Positions 23,988 through 31,469 of a DNA stretch of 64,000 nt are shown here, one piece after another; the stretch's first letter is position 1; each line of letters opens with the position of its first letter. The notes under the pieces were generated by a model that did no database searches, had not been told where the DNA came from, and worked only from the letters and a program-made list of their open reading frames with translations. The stretch lies in NCBI RefSeq assembly GCF_000328705.1, contig NC_019673.1, positions 8,195,501 through 8,259,500 on the forward strand. Reading direction: 5' to 3'. Source of the stretch: Saccharothrix espanaensis DSM 44229. Lineage in GTDB: Bacteria > Actinomycetota > Actinomycetes > Mycobacteriales > Pseudonocardiaceae. Made by a program: the position numbers and the translations under genes.

Positions 23988-25259
23988 ATGACAGAGTCCT
24001 GGCGCGGCCTCGTGCTGCGCTTCCACTTCTACGCGGGCGTGCTGGTCGGCCCGTTCGTGCTGATCGCCGCCCTGACCGGCGTGCTGTACGCCGCGACACC
24101 GCAACTGGAGTCGTGGATCTACTCGGACAAGCTGCGGGTGCCCGGGTCCGAGCAGACCGTGCCGTTGTCGCGGCAGGTCCAGGCCGCCGTCACGGCCGGA
24201 GGAGGCGGCGCGCCGGTCGCCGTGCGGCCCGCACCCGAGCCGGGCGCGACCACGCGCGTGCTGTTCTCCTCGCCCGACCTCGGCAGCTCCGAGCAGCGCG
24301 CGGTGTTCGTGGACCCCGGGACCGGCGAGGTCGTCGGGGACCTGGTGACGTACGGGTCGAGCGGCGTGCTGCCGTTGCGGACCGCGCTGGACAAGATCCA
24401 CGCCAACCTGCTGCTGGGCGAGCCCGGCCGGCTCTACAGCGAGCTGGCCGCGTCCTGGCTGTGGGTGGTCGCACTGGGCGGCGTGGTCCTGTGGTTCTCG
24501 CGGCGGCGCGCGGTCAAGCCCAGGCCGGCCACCCGGCGGCACGCCGTGATCGGCCTGTGGGTGCTGGTGGGCGCGTTGTTCCTGTCCGCCACCGGGTTGA
24601 CCTGGTCGACCTACGCCGGGGAGAACGTGGCCGACCTGCGCAAGGCGTTCGGCTGGACCACGCCCGCGTTGGACGTCGCGGGTTCCGGCGACCACGCCGG
24701 GCACACCGCCGGCACGCCCACGACTGGTTCACCGTCCGAAGTGGACGGTGTGCTGAGCGTGGCGCGGTCGGCCGGGATCGACGCGAAGGCGGTGGAGATC
24801 GGCTTCCCGAAGGCCGGCGGGGCGTGGAAGGTGGCCGAGGTCGAACGCGGGTTGCCCACCCAGGCCGACGCGGTGGCCGTGCGCGGCGGCGCGGTCGTGG
24901 ACCGGGTCGACTTCGCGGACTTCCCGCTGGTCGCCAAGCTCAGCCGATGGGGCGTCGACGCGCACATGGGCGTGCTGTTCGGGTGGCTCAACCAGGTGCT
25001 GTTGCTGCTGCTCGGGCTCGGGTTGGCGGCCATGGTCGTGCTCGGCTACCGGATCTGGTGGCTGCGCCGGCCGACCCGGGGCTTCGGCCGGCCGGTGCCG
25101 CGCGGGCAGTGGCGGAAGGTGCCGCGCGGGCAGTTGGCGGCGGTGCTCGTGCTCGCCGCGGGCATGGGCTGGTTCGTGCCGCTGTTCGGGCTGAGCCTGG
25201 TCGCCTTCCTCGTGGTGGACGCCCTGGTCGCGCGGCGGCGGGTGGCCGAGCCGGTGTAG
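23988..25259 (+). CDS. PepSY-associated transmembrane-domain protein
   Basis: A 423-aa membrane protein of the PepSY_TM family (iron-regulated/copper-linked membrane proteins). Visible features are the first helix FHFYAGVLVGPFVLIAALTGVLYAATPQLE, the paired periplasmic PepSY modules, the helix near LAASWLWVVALGGVVLWFSRR, the HMGVLFGWLNQVLLLLLG helix and a final helix pair. Family members sit with metal uptake or ferric reductase systems. A good AGGAG ribosome site lies 9 nt upstream of the ATG. It follows a small membrane protein in the same direction by 67 bp. Confidence 0.9.
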   Translation: MTESWRGLVLRFHFYAGVLVGPFVLIAALTGVLYAATPQLESWIYSDKLRVPGSEQTVPLSRQVQAAVTAGGGGAPVAVRPAPEPGATTRVLFSSPDLGSSEQRAVFVDPGTGEVVGDLVTYGSSGVLPLRTALDKIHANLLLGEPGRLYSELAASWLWVVALGGVVLWFSRRRAVKPRPATRRHAVIGLWVLVGALFLSATGLTWSTYAGENVADLRKAFGWTTPALDVAGSGDHAGHTAGTPTTGSPSEVDGVLSVARSAGIDAKAVEIGFPKAGGAWKVAEVERGLPTQADAVAVRGGAVVDRVDFADFPLVAKLSRWGVDAHMGVLFGWLNQVLLLLLGLGLAAMVVLGYRIWWLRRPTRGFGRPVPRGQWRKVPRGQLAAVLVLAAGMGWFVPLFGLSLVAFLVVDALVARRRVAEPV

Positions 25260-25262
25260 GCC

Positions 25263-25340
25263 GCGGTGAATGGTCGCGGTGGATGGTCGCGGTGGATGGT
25301 CGCGGTGGATGGTCGCGGTGGATGGTCGCGGTAAATGGTC
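25263..25340 (+). repeat. 13-bp tandem repeat, six copies
   Basis: Six head-to-tail units of gcggtggatggtc fill the gap after the PepSY gene. The four inner copies are identical; the first has gaa and the last taaa variants at the same place. It is non-coding. Outer-unit divergence with identical inner units is typical of a slippage-driven, length-variable repeat. Confidence 0.9.
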
Positions 25341-25458
25341 GCGGCGGTCGGGCCGCGTGGGGTTAGGCTGGGTCATGCCTTTCGGTTGACGCCCGGTACC
25401 GCCCCCGGCCCGGCCGCTGGCCCGACTGTTCGTCGGGTGGGCGCTGCTGGCCGACGTC

Positions 25459-26523
25459 GTGCCCATCTACCCCCTGTACGCGCTGCTGTTCGCGGACAAC
25501 GGGATGTCGGACGGGCAGATCTCCGCGCTGTTCGCCATCTGGTCCACGGTGGCCGTCGTCGCGGAGATCCCGTTCGGAGCGCTCGCCGACCGGTTCTCCC
25601 GGCGGTGGTCGCTCGTCGCGGCGGGCGGGTTGCAGGCGGCGGGGTACGCGCTGTGGACGGCCGTGCCCGGTTTCTGGTCGTACGCGGCGGGGTTCGTGCT
25701 GTGGGGCCTGGGCGGCGCGCTCGTGTCGGGCGCGATGGAGGCCCTGCTGCACGACGCCCTGACGGCGGTCGGCGCGGGCGAGGAGTTCGGCCGGCTGCTC
25801 GGCCGGGTGACGGCGGTGGGCCTGCTGGCGCAGATCCCGGCGGCCCTGGCGGCGACCGCGCTGTTCTCGACCGGCGGGTACGCGCTGGTGGGCTGGGTGA
25901 GCGTGGCGACCTGCGCGGGCGCGGGCCTGCTCGCGACCAGGCTGCCCGAGACCCCGCGCGGCGAGCCGGAGAGCTACCTGGCGACCCTGCGCTCGGGCCT
26001 GGTCGAGACGGCGGCGGTGCCGGCCGTGCGCCGGGCCGTGCTGGTGGTGGCGCTGCTGCTGGGCGTGGACGCCCTGGAGGAGTACTTCCCCTTGCTGGCC
26101 CGGGATTGGGACGTGCCGGCGGCGCTCGTCCCACTGGCCGTGCTGGCGATCCCGTTGGCGGGCGCGGCCGGCGCGGCGCTCAACGCGACCCGCGTGCCAC
26201 TCGTGGTGTCGCTGGCGCTGTCGGCGCTCCTGCTGGGCGGAGCCGGGCTGCTGCACCACCCGGCGGGCCTGGCCCTGGTCGCCTTGTCGTACGGCCTGTA
26301 CCGAATGGTGCTGGTCGTGGCGGAGACCCGCTTGCAGGAACGGATCACCGGTTCCGCACGGGCCACCGTCACGTCGGTGGCCGGCCTGGGCAGCGAGGTC
26401 GCGGCGTACGGCGTCTACGCGGCGTGGGTGGTCGGCGGGGTCTCGTTGCTGTCACTGGGAATCCTGGCCATCGCCCTGCTGCTGCCGTGGGCGTTGCGCT
26501 CGCGCGTCCCGGCGCGGCGTTGA
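25459..26523 (+). CDS. MFS transporter, start region disrupted by an in-frame TGA
   Basis: A major-facilitator protein of about 10-12 helices. Motif A-like AIWSTVAVVAEIPFGALADRFSRRW lies between helices 2 and 3. Annotated from GTG 25459, it is 354 aa and lacks part of helix 1. The protein-like frame continues upstream (RPLARLFVGWALLADVV) to a TGA at 25387, and the only upstream ATG in frame (25375, five bases after a TAGGCT -10 box) precedes that TGA by four codons. So the original start is probably ATG 25375, and a nonsense change, a sequencing error or re-initiation separates it from the body. Substrate unknown. Confidence 0.75.
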   Translation: MPIYPLYALLFADNGMSDGQISALFAIWSTVAVVAEIPFGALADRFSRRWSLVAAGGLQAAGYALWTAVPGFWSYAAGFVLWGLGGALVSGAMEALLHDALTAVGAGEEFGRLLGRVTAVGLLAQIPAALAATALFSTGGYALVGWVSVATCAGAGLLATRLPETPRGEPESYLATLRSGLVETAAVPAVRRAVLVVALLLGVDALEEYFPLLARDWDVPAALVPLAVLAIPLAGAAGAALNATRVPLVVSLALSALLLGGAGLLHHPAGLALVALSYGLYRMVLVVAETRLQERITGSARATVTSVAGLGSEVAAYGVYAAWVVGGVSLLSLGILAIALLLPWALRSRVPARR

Positions 26524-26585
26524 CCTCTTCACAGTTGTCCAGCAGCGGGTGCGAACCACGGCGTCGGCCGACGCGCGGCCGGCAC

Positions 26586-27872
26586 CTACAGCTCGGACAG
26601 CCGCTGCACCTCGTCGTACCCGGGAACCTCGCCCACGGGGGCACCGTCGCGCACCGCCTGCGCGGTGGCCACGGTCGCGTGCAGGGCGGCGCGGAACAGC
26701 AGTGAGCCGGTGCTGACCCGCCGTACGCCCAGTTCTGCCAACTCGCGGATGTCACGCTGTGCCAGCACGTTCAGCGGCACCGGCACCGCCGCGACCACCG
26801 CCGTGATCTCCGCCGGATCGACCAAACCCGGCACGAAGATCCCGTCCGCCCCCGCCTCGACGTACCGCAGCGCGCGTTCCACCGTGCTCCCCTGGTCCAC
26901 GTGCAGCCAGTGCGTGTCCACGCGGGCGTTGACGAAAAGATGGGGCGCGGTCTCCTTGAACGCGCGCACCAGCTCCGCCTGTTCCACCGGGTCCGCCAGG
27001 CCGTCGCCGCGCCCGTCCTCGATGTTCACGCCCGCCACCCCGAGGTCGGCCAGTTCCGCCGCCAGCCCGCGCACGTCGCCGAACCCGGCCTCCACGTCGA
27101 CCGTCACCGGGACCGGCAGGCGCACCAGTTTCCGGGCCAGGGCGAGGGTTTCCTCGCGTGCCACGCCGGCCGCGTCCGGGATGCCGGCCGCCGACGCGAC
27201 GCCGAGGCTGGTCGTGCCGATGGCCGTGAAACCGGCCTGCACCAACGCTGCCGCCGACGCGAAGTCCCACGCGTTGGGCAGCACCAACGGTTCCGGGCCG
27301 TGGTGCAGGCGGTGGAAGGTCCCCTCGGCCAACGCCTGAGCGTGCTCGCGCGCGGGACACCCGTGCCGGCCCGCACCGAACGGGACCTCCGCCAGGTCCA
27401 CGAGCACCTCCGCTCCGTCCGGCGCGATCCGGCGGGTGGCCGGCACCGGCGGCTCCTTGCCCGCGATCAGTGCCTCCATCGCGGCGCTGGCCTGCACCAG
27501 CAACCCGATCAGCGCGGCGGTCTCCTCGTCCCACGCCCCGCCGCACACGGCGACCAACCGCCGCACGGCCTCGTCCGCGGCGTCGGTCACCGGCGTGTGC
27601 GGCTGGTACGACCGCGCCACCACGGCCACGTCCGGCACGACCGTGCGCGGCAATCCCAACGCGCAAGCCAACTTCGCAACCGCGTGCCCTGGGCGTCGCA
27701 ACGCAGCAAGATCCACAGTGGACAATCGGGACACCGCCAGATCGCGTCGCCGCACATGGTCGGCACCCTCGCTGAACCGGGCCACGTGGAAGCGCAACCA
27801 CGCCACGCCACGCTCGGCGTACGGCACGGGCGGGACGGTGTGGGCCGGGTCGAGCAGCACCTCGTGTTCCAT
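26586..27872 (-). CDS. P450-like / isocitrate lyase-PEP mutase fusion protein
   Basis: A 428-aa two-domain protein. Residues 1-184 resemble a shortened cytochrome P450: ARFSEGADHVRRR near 31-43 and a heme-ligand-like FGAGRHGCPAREHAQAL at 165-181 with Cys172, but the middle of a P450 (I-helix, ExxR) is missing. From about 188 a complete ICL/PEP-mutase barrel begins (LVLPNAWDFASAAALVQAGF), with metal-site motifs VTVDVEAGFGD and GVNIEDG and the FVNARVDTHW strand. Normally these are separate proteins. A divergent ArsR-type regulator with an inverted repeat lies upstream. The reaction is unknown; C-C or P-C bond chemistry on a 3-carbon acid is the family norm. Confidence 0.85.
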   Translation of the reverse strand: MEHEVLLDPAHTVPPVPYAERGVAWLRFHVARFSEGADHVRRRDLAVSRLSTVDLAALRRPGHAVAKLACALGLPRTVVPDVAVVARSYQPHTPVTDAADEAVRRLVAVCGGAWDEETAALIGLLVQASAAMEALIAGKEPPVPATRRIAPDGAEVLVDLAEVPFGAGRHGCPAREHAQALAEGTFHRLHHGPEPLVLPNAWDFASAAALVQAGFTAIGTTSLGVASAAGIPDAAGVAREETLALARKLVRLPVPVTVDVEAGFGDVRGLAAELADLGVAGVNIEDGRGDGLADPVEQAELVRAFKETAPHLFVNARVDTHWLHVDQGSTVERALRYVEAGADGIFVPGLVDPAEITAVVAAVPVPLNVLAQRDIRELAELGVRRVSTGSLLFRAALHATVATAQAVRDGAPVGEVPGYDEVQRLSEL

Positions 27873-27891
27873 GCCGCCACCGTAGGCGCGG

Positions 27892-27917
27892 GACGCTTCG
27901 GTGTGCGCCGAAGTGTC
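27892..27917. promoter_or_regulatory. Inverted-repeat operator for ArsR-type regulator
   Basis: gacgcttcgg (27892-27901) and ccgaagtgtc (27908-27917) form a 10-bp inverted repeat with one mismatch and a 6-nt spacer. It lies in the 64-bp gap between the divergent fusion gene and the winged-helix regulator, the expected place for shared autorepression. Confidence 0.5.
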
Positions 27918-27936
27918 CGGCGCGCACAATGGGTCC

Positions 27937-28644
27937 ATGGCCGCCGACGAACTAGCGAACCTGGCCGGGCTGCTCGCCGACCGCACCCGCGCGCGGTTCC
28001 TGCTGACCCTGATGGACGGCCGCGCCTGGACCTCCGGCGAGCTGGCCAAGGCCGCCGACGTCTCCCAGTCCACCGCGAGCGAGCACCTGAGCCGGTTGGT
28101 GCGGGCGGGCGTGCTCACCGAGCGCCGCCAGGGCCGGCACCGCTACGTCCAGCTCGCCGGCCCGCGCGAGGCCGACCTGCTGGAGCACCTGCTGGCCTAC
28201 CTCGGCCCGGTCGCGCCCGAGCGGGGCCTCAGGGCGGCGACCGCGTCGGCGGCGCTGGCCCGGGGCCGCACCTGCTACGACCACCTGGCCGGGCGCCTGG
28301 GCGTGGCCATCACCGACGCCATGGTCGGCCGCCGGCTGCTCGACGAGTCGTTCGCGCTCACCCCGGCGGGCTCGGCGTGGCTGAACGGGCTCGGCGCGGA
28401 TGGCGGCACGGATGGCTGCAAAGACTTCGGCGCGGACTTCGGCACCACCCGCCGGCCGCTCGCGAAGGCGTGCCTGGACTGGACCGAGCGCCGCTCGCAC
28501 CTGGCCGGCGCGGCGGGCGCGTACCTCTGCGCCCACCTGCACGACCGGGGCTGGGTCCGCCGGTCCGGCACGGGCCGCGCGGTCGCAGTCACCGACACCG
28601 GCCGCGACGCCCTGGCCGACCTGCTGGGGCTCTCAGCCCTGTAG
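27937..28644 (+). CDS. ArsR-family winged-helix regulator
   Basis: A 235-aa regulator. The N-terminal winged helix (about 5-80: DRTRARFLLTLMDGRAWTSG, then VSQSTASEHLSRLVRAGVLTERRQGRHRYVQL) is ArsR-type. The C-terminal 150 residues are a helical extension with two cysteines (RTCYDHLAGRLG and CLDWTERRSHLAG), seen in long ArsR proteins of actinobacteria; effector unknown. ATG 27937 is preferred; GTG 27901 would extend it through the operator. It is divergent from the P450-like/PEP-mutase gene and its 3' end overlaps the convergent phosphatase gene by 12 bp. Confidence 0.88.
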   Translation: MAADELANLAGLLADRTRARFLLTLMDGRAWTSGELAKAADVSQSTASEHLSRLVRAGVLTERRQGRHRYVQLAGPREADLLEHLLAYLGPVAPERGLRAATASAALARGRTCYDHLAGRLGVAITDAMVGRRLLDESFALTPAGSAWLNGLGADGGTDGCKDFGADFGTTRRPLAKACLDWTERRSHLAGAAGAYLCAHLHDRGWVRRSGTGRAVAVTDTGRDALADLLGLSAL

Positions 28645-29382
28645 CCACTGGGGCAGCCACGACGCGTTGCCCTCCGGCAGCACGTCCACGACCACGCAGG
28701 TGATGTTGTCCGGCCCGCCGCCGGCGTTGGCGGCGTCGATGAGCGCCCGCACGGTCAGGTCGCCGTCCGGTTCGGCGGTGAGCAGCGCGCCGATCTCGGC
28801 CGGGCCGACCACGTCGGAGAGCCCGTCCGAGCAGATCAGGTACCGGTCGCCGGCGGCGACCTCGTGGAAGAACAGGTCGGCGTCGTGCGAGCTGCCCGCC
28901 TGCAGCGCCCGCATCAGCATCGACCGGCCGGGGTGCTCGGCGGCCTGCTCGGCGGCCATCCGGCCGTCGTCCACGAGCGCCTGGACCATGGTGTGGTCGC
29001 GGGTGAGCTGGGTCAGCTCGCCGTCGCGGACCAGGTAGCACCGGGAGTCCCCGATGTGCCCGACCGCGAACCGCTCGCCGTCCCACAGCAGCGCGGTGAG
29101 CGTGGTGCCCATCCCGCGCATGTCGAAGTTCTCCTCGGCCAGGTCGGTCAGCCGGATCGCGATCTCCCGGGCCGCGCCGGCCAGCGCCGACAGCGGGTCG
29201 TCGGTGTCCACGTCGAGGTCGGCGAGCACCGCCACCGCGATGGAGCTGGCCACCTCCCCGTACGCGTGACCACCCATCCCGTCGGCTACTGCGTACAGGC
29301 GCTCGCTGAAGTACACCGAGTCCTCGTTCGCCTCACGGCGCAGGCCGGGGTCCGTCCCGACGGCGTGGCGGAGCGCATACAT
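28633..29382 (-). CDS. PP2C-family serine/threonine phosphatase
   Basis: A 249-aa cytoplasmic protein phosphatase of the PPM/PP2C class, which removes phosphate from Ser/Thr with two metal ions. Motifs are complete: REANEDSVYF, VADGMGGHAYGE (metal-binding DGxGG), FAVGHIGDSRCYLVRDGEL, ICSDGLSDVV and GGPDNITCVVV. It has no membrane segment, unlike PstP linked to PknA/B. ATG 29382 gives the standard start (MYALRHAVGTDPGLRREANED). No kinase gene is near; the target is unknown. Confidence 0.93.
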   Translation of the reverse strand: MYALRHAVGTDPGLRREANEDSVYFSERLYAVADGMGGHAYGEVASSIAVAVLADLDVDTDDPLSALAGAAREIAIRLTDLAEENFDMRGMGTTLTALLWDGERFAVGHIGDSRCYLVRDGELTQLTRDHTMVQALVDDGRMAAEQAAEHPGRSMLMRALQAGSSHDADLFFHEVAAGDRYLICSDGLSDVVGPAEIGALLTAEPDGDLTVRALIDAANAGGGPDNITCVVVDVLPEGNASWLPQWLQG

Positions 29383-29437
29383 GCCGGATAGTGAATCACC
29401 CGCACGTGTGCCCCTGAGCAGCACTGTCCGAAATCGG

Positions 29438-30478
29438 TTACCGGGGACGCCCGTAGAACTCGCTCAGGACGAGCATCGCCGCCCCCGCCGCCACCACGTC
29501 ATCGGCCAACGGGGTGACGCCGACCGCCACCGGCAGCCACTGCGCGGTGGGCAGCGCGGCCCGCACGCCGGCCAGGTACGCCTCGGGCTCGGCGAGCACC
29601 GCCCGACCGGCCAGCACGACGTGGTCCACGTCCAGGAGCTGCACGAGGTCGGCGACCGCCGTGCCCACGACGGCCGTCGCGGCGGCCAGGTCGCCGGCCC
29701 GCGCGGCCAGGTTGTGCACGGCCTCGACGCACCCGGTCCGCCCGCACACGCAGCGCGGCCCGTCGAGCCGGATGGTGGTGTGCCCGTACTCGCCGGCGTT
29801 GGTCCGCGCGCCCCGGTGGACCCGGCCGTCGAGCAGCAGGCCGACGCCGACGCCGGTGCCGACCAGCACCAGGACGGCGTCGCGCCACTCCTCGCCGCGC
29901 CGCCACGACTCGGCCACGATCGCCGCGTTGGTGTCCTTGTCGACCACGACCGGCAGCCCGAGGCGGTGCTCGGCGAGTTCGCGCAGCGGCACGTCGTGCC
30001 ACTTCGGCAGGGCCGTGGCGTCGTGGACGACGCCGGTGCGGTGGTCCAGCGGCCCGACGAACCCGATGCCGACGCCGAGCAGCCGCTCGTCGCGCAGCGG
30101 GTCGACCAGCCGGGCCAGCTCCGCGACGAAGGTCTCCGGGGCGAAGTCGGCGGGCAGCGGCGCGACCGCGCGGTCCAGCACGTCGCCCGCCAGGTCGGTG
30201 AGCACGACCCGCAGTTCGTCCCGCTCGACCTGCGCGCCGAGCGCGAGCCGGCTGTCGGCCACGAGTTTGAGCAGGGTGCGCGGCTTGCCGACGCCGACGT
30301 TGCGGGTGCCGGACTCGACCAGCAGGCCGTCGGCGATCAGCCGGCCGACGACCTTGGACACCGCCTGGGGCGTGAGCCCGCTGCGCTCGGCGAGGTCGAC
30401 CCTGGTCACGGCACCGGACCTGGCCAGGCCCAGCACCACCGCGTCGTTGTAGCCGCGCAGGAAGCGCAAGTTCGGCAC
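29438..30478 (-). CDS. ROK-family transcriptional repressor / sugar kinase homologue
   Basis: A 346-aa ROK protein. The N-terminal winged helix (about 5-65: AVTRVDLAERSGLTPQAVSKVVGRLIADGLL) makes it a regulator. The ROK domain follows, with the phosphate loop GVGVGLLLDGRVHRG, the NAGEYGHTTI segment and the zinc signature CVCGRTGCVEA. ROK repressors respond to sugars or their phosphates. GTG 30478 gives the normal N-terminus (PNLRFLRGYND); ATG 30544 would add 22 residues. The decayed Gfo/Idh/MocA gene upstream may once have been its divergent target. Confidence 0.9.
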   Translation of the reverse strand: MPNLRFLRGYNDAVVLGLARSGAVTRVDLAERSGLTPQAVSKVVGRLIADGLLVESGTRNVGVGKPRTLLKLVADSRLALGAQVERDELRVVLTDLAGDVLDRAVAPLPADFAPETFVAELARLVDPLRDERLLGVGIGFVGPLDHRTGVVHDATALPKWHDVPLRELAEHRLGLPVVVDKDTNAAIVAESWRRGEEWRDAVLVLVGTGVGVGLLLDGRVHRGARTNAGEYGHTTIRLDGPRCVCGRTGCVEAVHNLAARAGDLAAATAVVGTAVADLVQLLDVDHVVLAGRAVLAEPEAYLAGVRAALPTAQWLPVAVGVTPLADDVVAAGAAMLVLSEFYGRPR

Positions 30479-30539
30479 CGCCGCATGATGGCACGACCGC
30501 GCATTACCGAACGGCGTTGTGTCAAGCCCTCCGCGCGGG

Positions 30540-30946
30540 CGCATCGGCTACGGCATCGCCGGAACCAGCCCCTGGTGCTGTTCGGCCGAGTCACGTCGGT
30601 CTACGCCGAGCCGGCCCGACGACGCGAGCGCGCGGTGTCGGCCGTGGCGTCGCAGCACGAACCACGCCTGCTCGGGCCGGAGGCCGCCTACGTGAGCCAC
30701 GGGCTGCCAGCGGCGACGGGGCAGCCCGTTGGCGATTTGTCGACACACGGCACGCTCGGCGTCAGCCCGGACGCGGTCGAGGTGCCCGGCCTGTCCGGCG
30801 CGCACGCCGGGTTCTACCGTCTGCTGGTCGAGGCGCTGACGGCCGGCGGCCCGCTGCCCGTGGGCCCCGCCGACGCCGTGCGCGCGCTCGACGTGATCGA
30901 GGCGGCGTCCACGTCCGCCCGGACCGGAGAGGTGGTGGCCCTGTGA
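30540..30946 (+). pseudogene. Remnant of Gfo/Idh/MocA-family oxidoreductase
   Basis: The region begins with a sequence that can read RIGYGIAG, like the family's Rossmann start, and ends with about 120 codons that match the family C-terminus. These include VTSVYAEPARRRE, EAAYVSHGL, GTLGVSPDAVEVP and AGFYRLLVEALTAGGPLPV, then DVIEAASTSARTGEVVAL. The catalytic core (EKP motif and most of the substrate domain) is gone. Two or more internal deletions explain this. Its stop still overlaps the GTG of the next gene, so it may survive as a translated leader. Family assignment rests on pattern recall. Confidence 0.6.
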
Positions 30947-31425
30947 CTGGTGCCGCGAGTGGCGCGGTGAGCCTGCTGGACGAGCTGGCCGGGCAGGAGG
31001 CCCGGCTGGTCTTCCGCTCGTTCACCAACGAGGACGCCCTGGCCCTGGGCCTGTTCCTGGTCGACGCGGCCCGCGCGCGGGACCTGCCGATCGCGATCTG
31101 CGTGCGGCGCGGGCAGCAGCGCCTGTTCCACGTCGCGCTGGCCGGCACGTCCGCCGACAACGACGAGTGGCTGGACCGCAAGAGCCGGGTGGTGGACCGC
31201 TACGGCCGCAGCTCGTTCCGGGTCGGCGAGACGTTCCGGTCGCGCGGCCAGACGTTCGAGGCCCACTCCCGGCTGGACCTCGACCGCTACGCCGCGCACG
31301 GCGGCGTGTTCCCGGTGCTCGTCGAAGGGGTCGGGATGGTCGGCACGGTCGGCGTCTCCGGTCTGCCCCAGGCCGACGACCACGCGTTCGTCGTGGCGCA
31401 GCTGGAGCTGTTCCTGAACCGCTGA
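30943..31425 (+). CDS. Heme-degrading-domain (HbpS/UPF0303-like) protein
   Basis: A 160-aa cytoplasmic protein of the HbpS-like alpha/beta family (UPF0303). Recognisable stretches are RLVFRSFTNEDALALGLFLVDAAR, PIAICVRRGQQRLFHVALAGTS and the C-terminal PVLVEGVGMVGTVGVSGLPQADDHAFV. Homologues bind heme, cobalamin or small organics; the exact role is unclear. GTG 30943 overlaps the stop of the Gfo/Idh/MocA remnant (GTGA), so it was the downstream gene of that operon. Confidence 0.88.
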   Translation: MTGAASGAVSLLDELAGQEARLVFRSFTNEDALALGLFLVDAARARDLPIAICVRRGQQRLFHVALAGTSADNDEWLDRKSRVVDRYGRSSFRVGETFRSRGQTFEAHSRLDLDRYAAHGGVFPVLVEGVGMVGTVGVSGLPQADDHAFVVAQLELFLNR

Positions 31426-31469
31426 GCGCCGCCGGGCGGGGGTCTGGTGACCCCCGACCGGCGCGCGGA

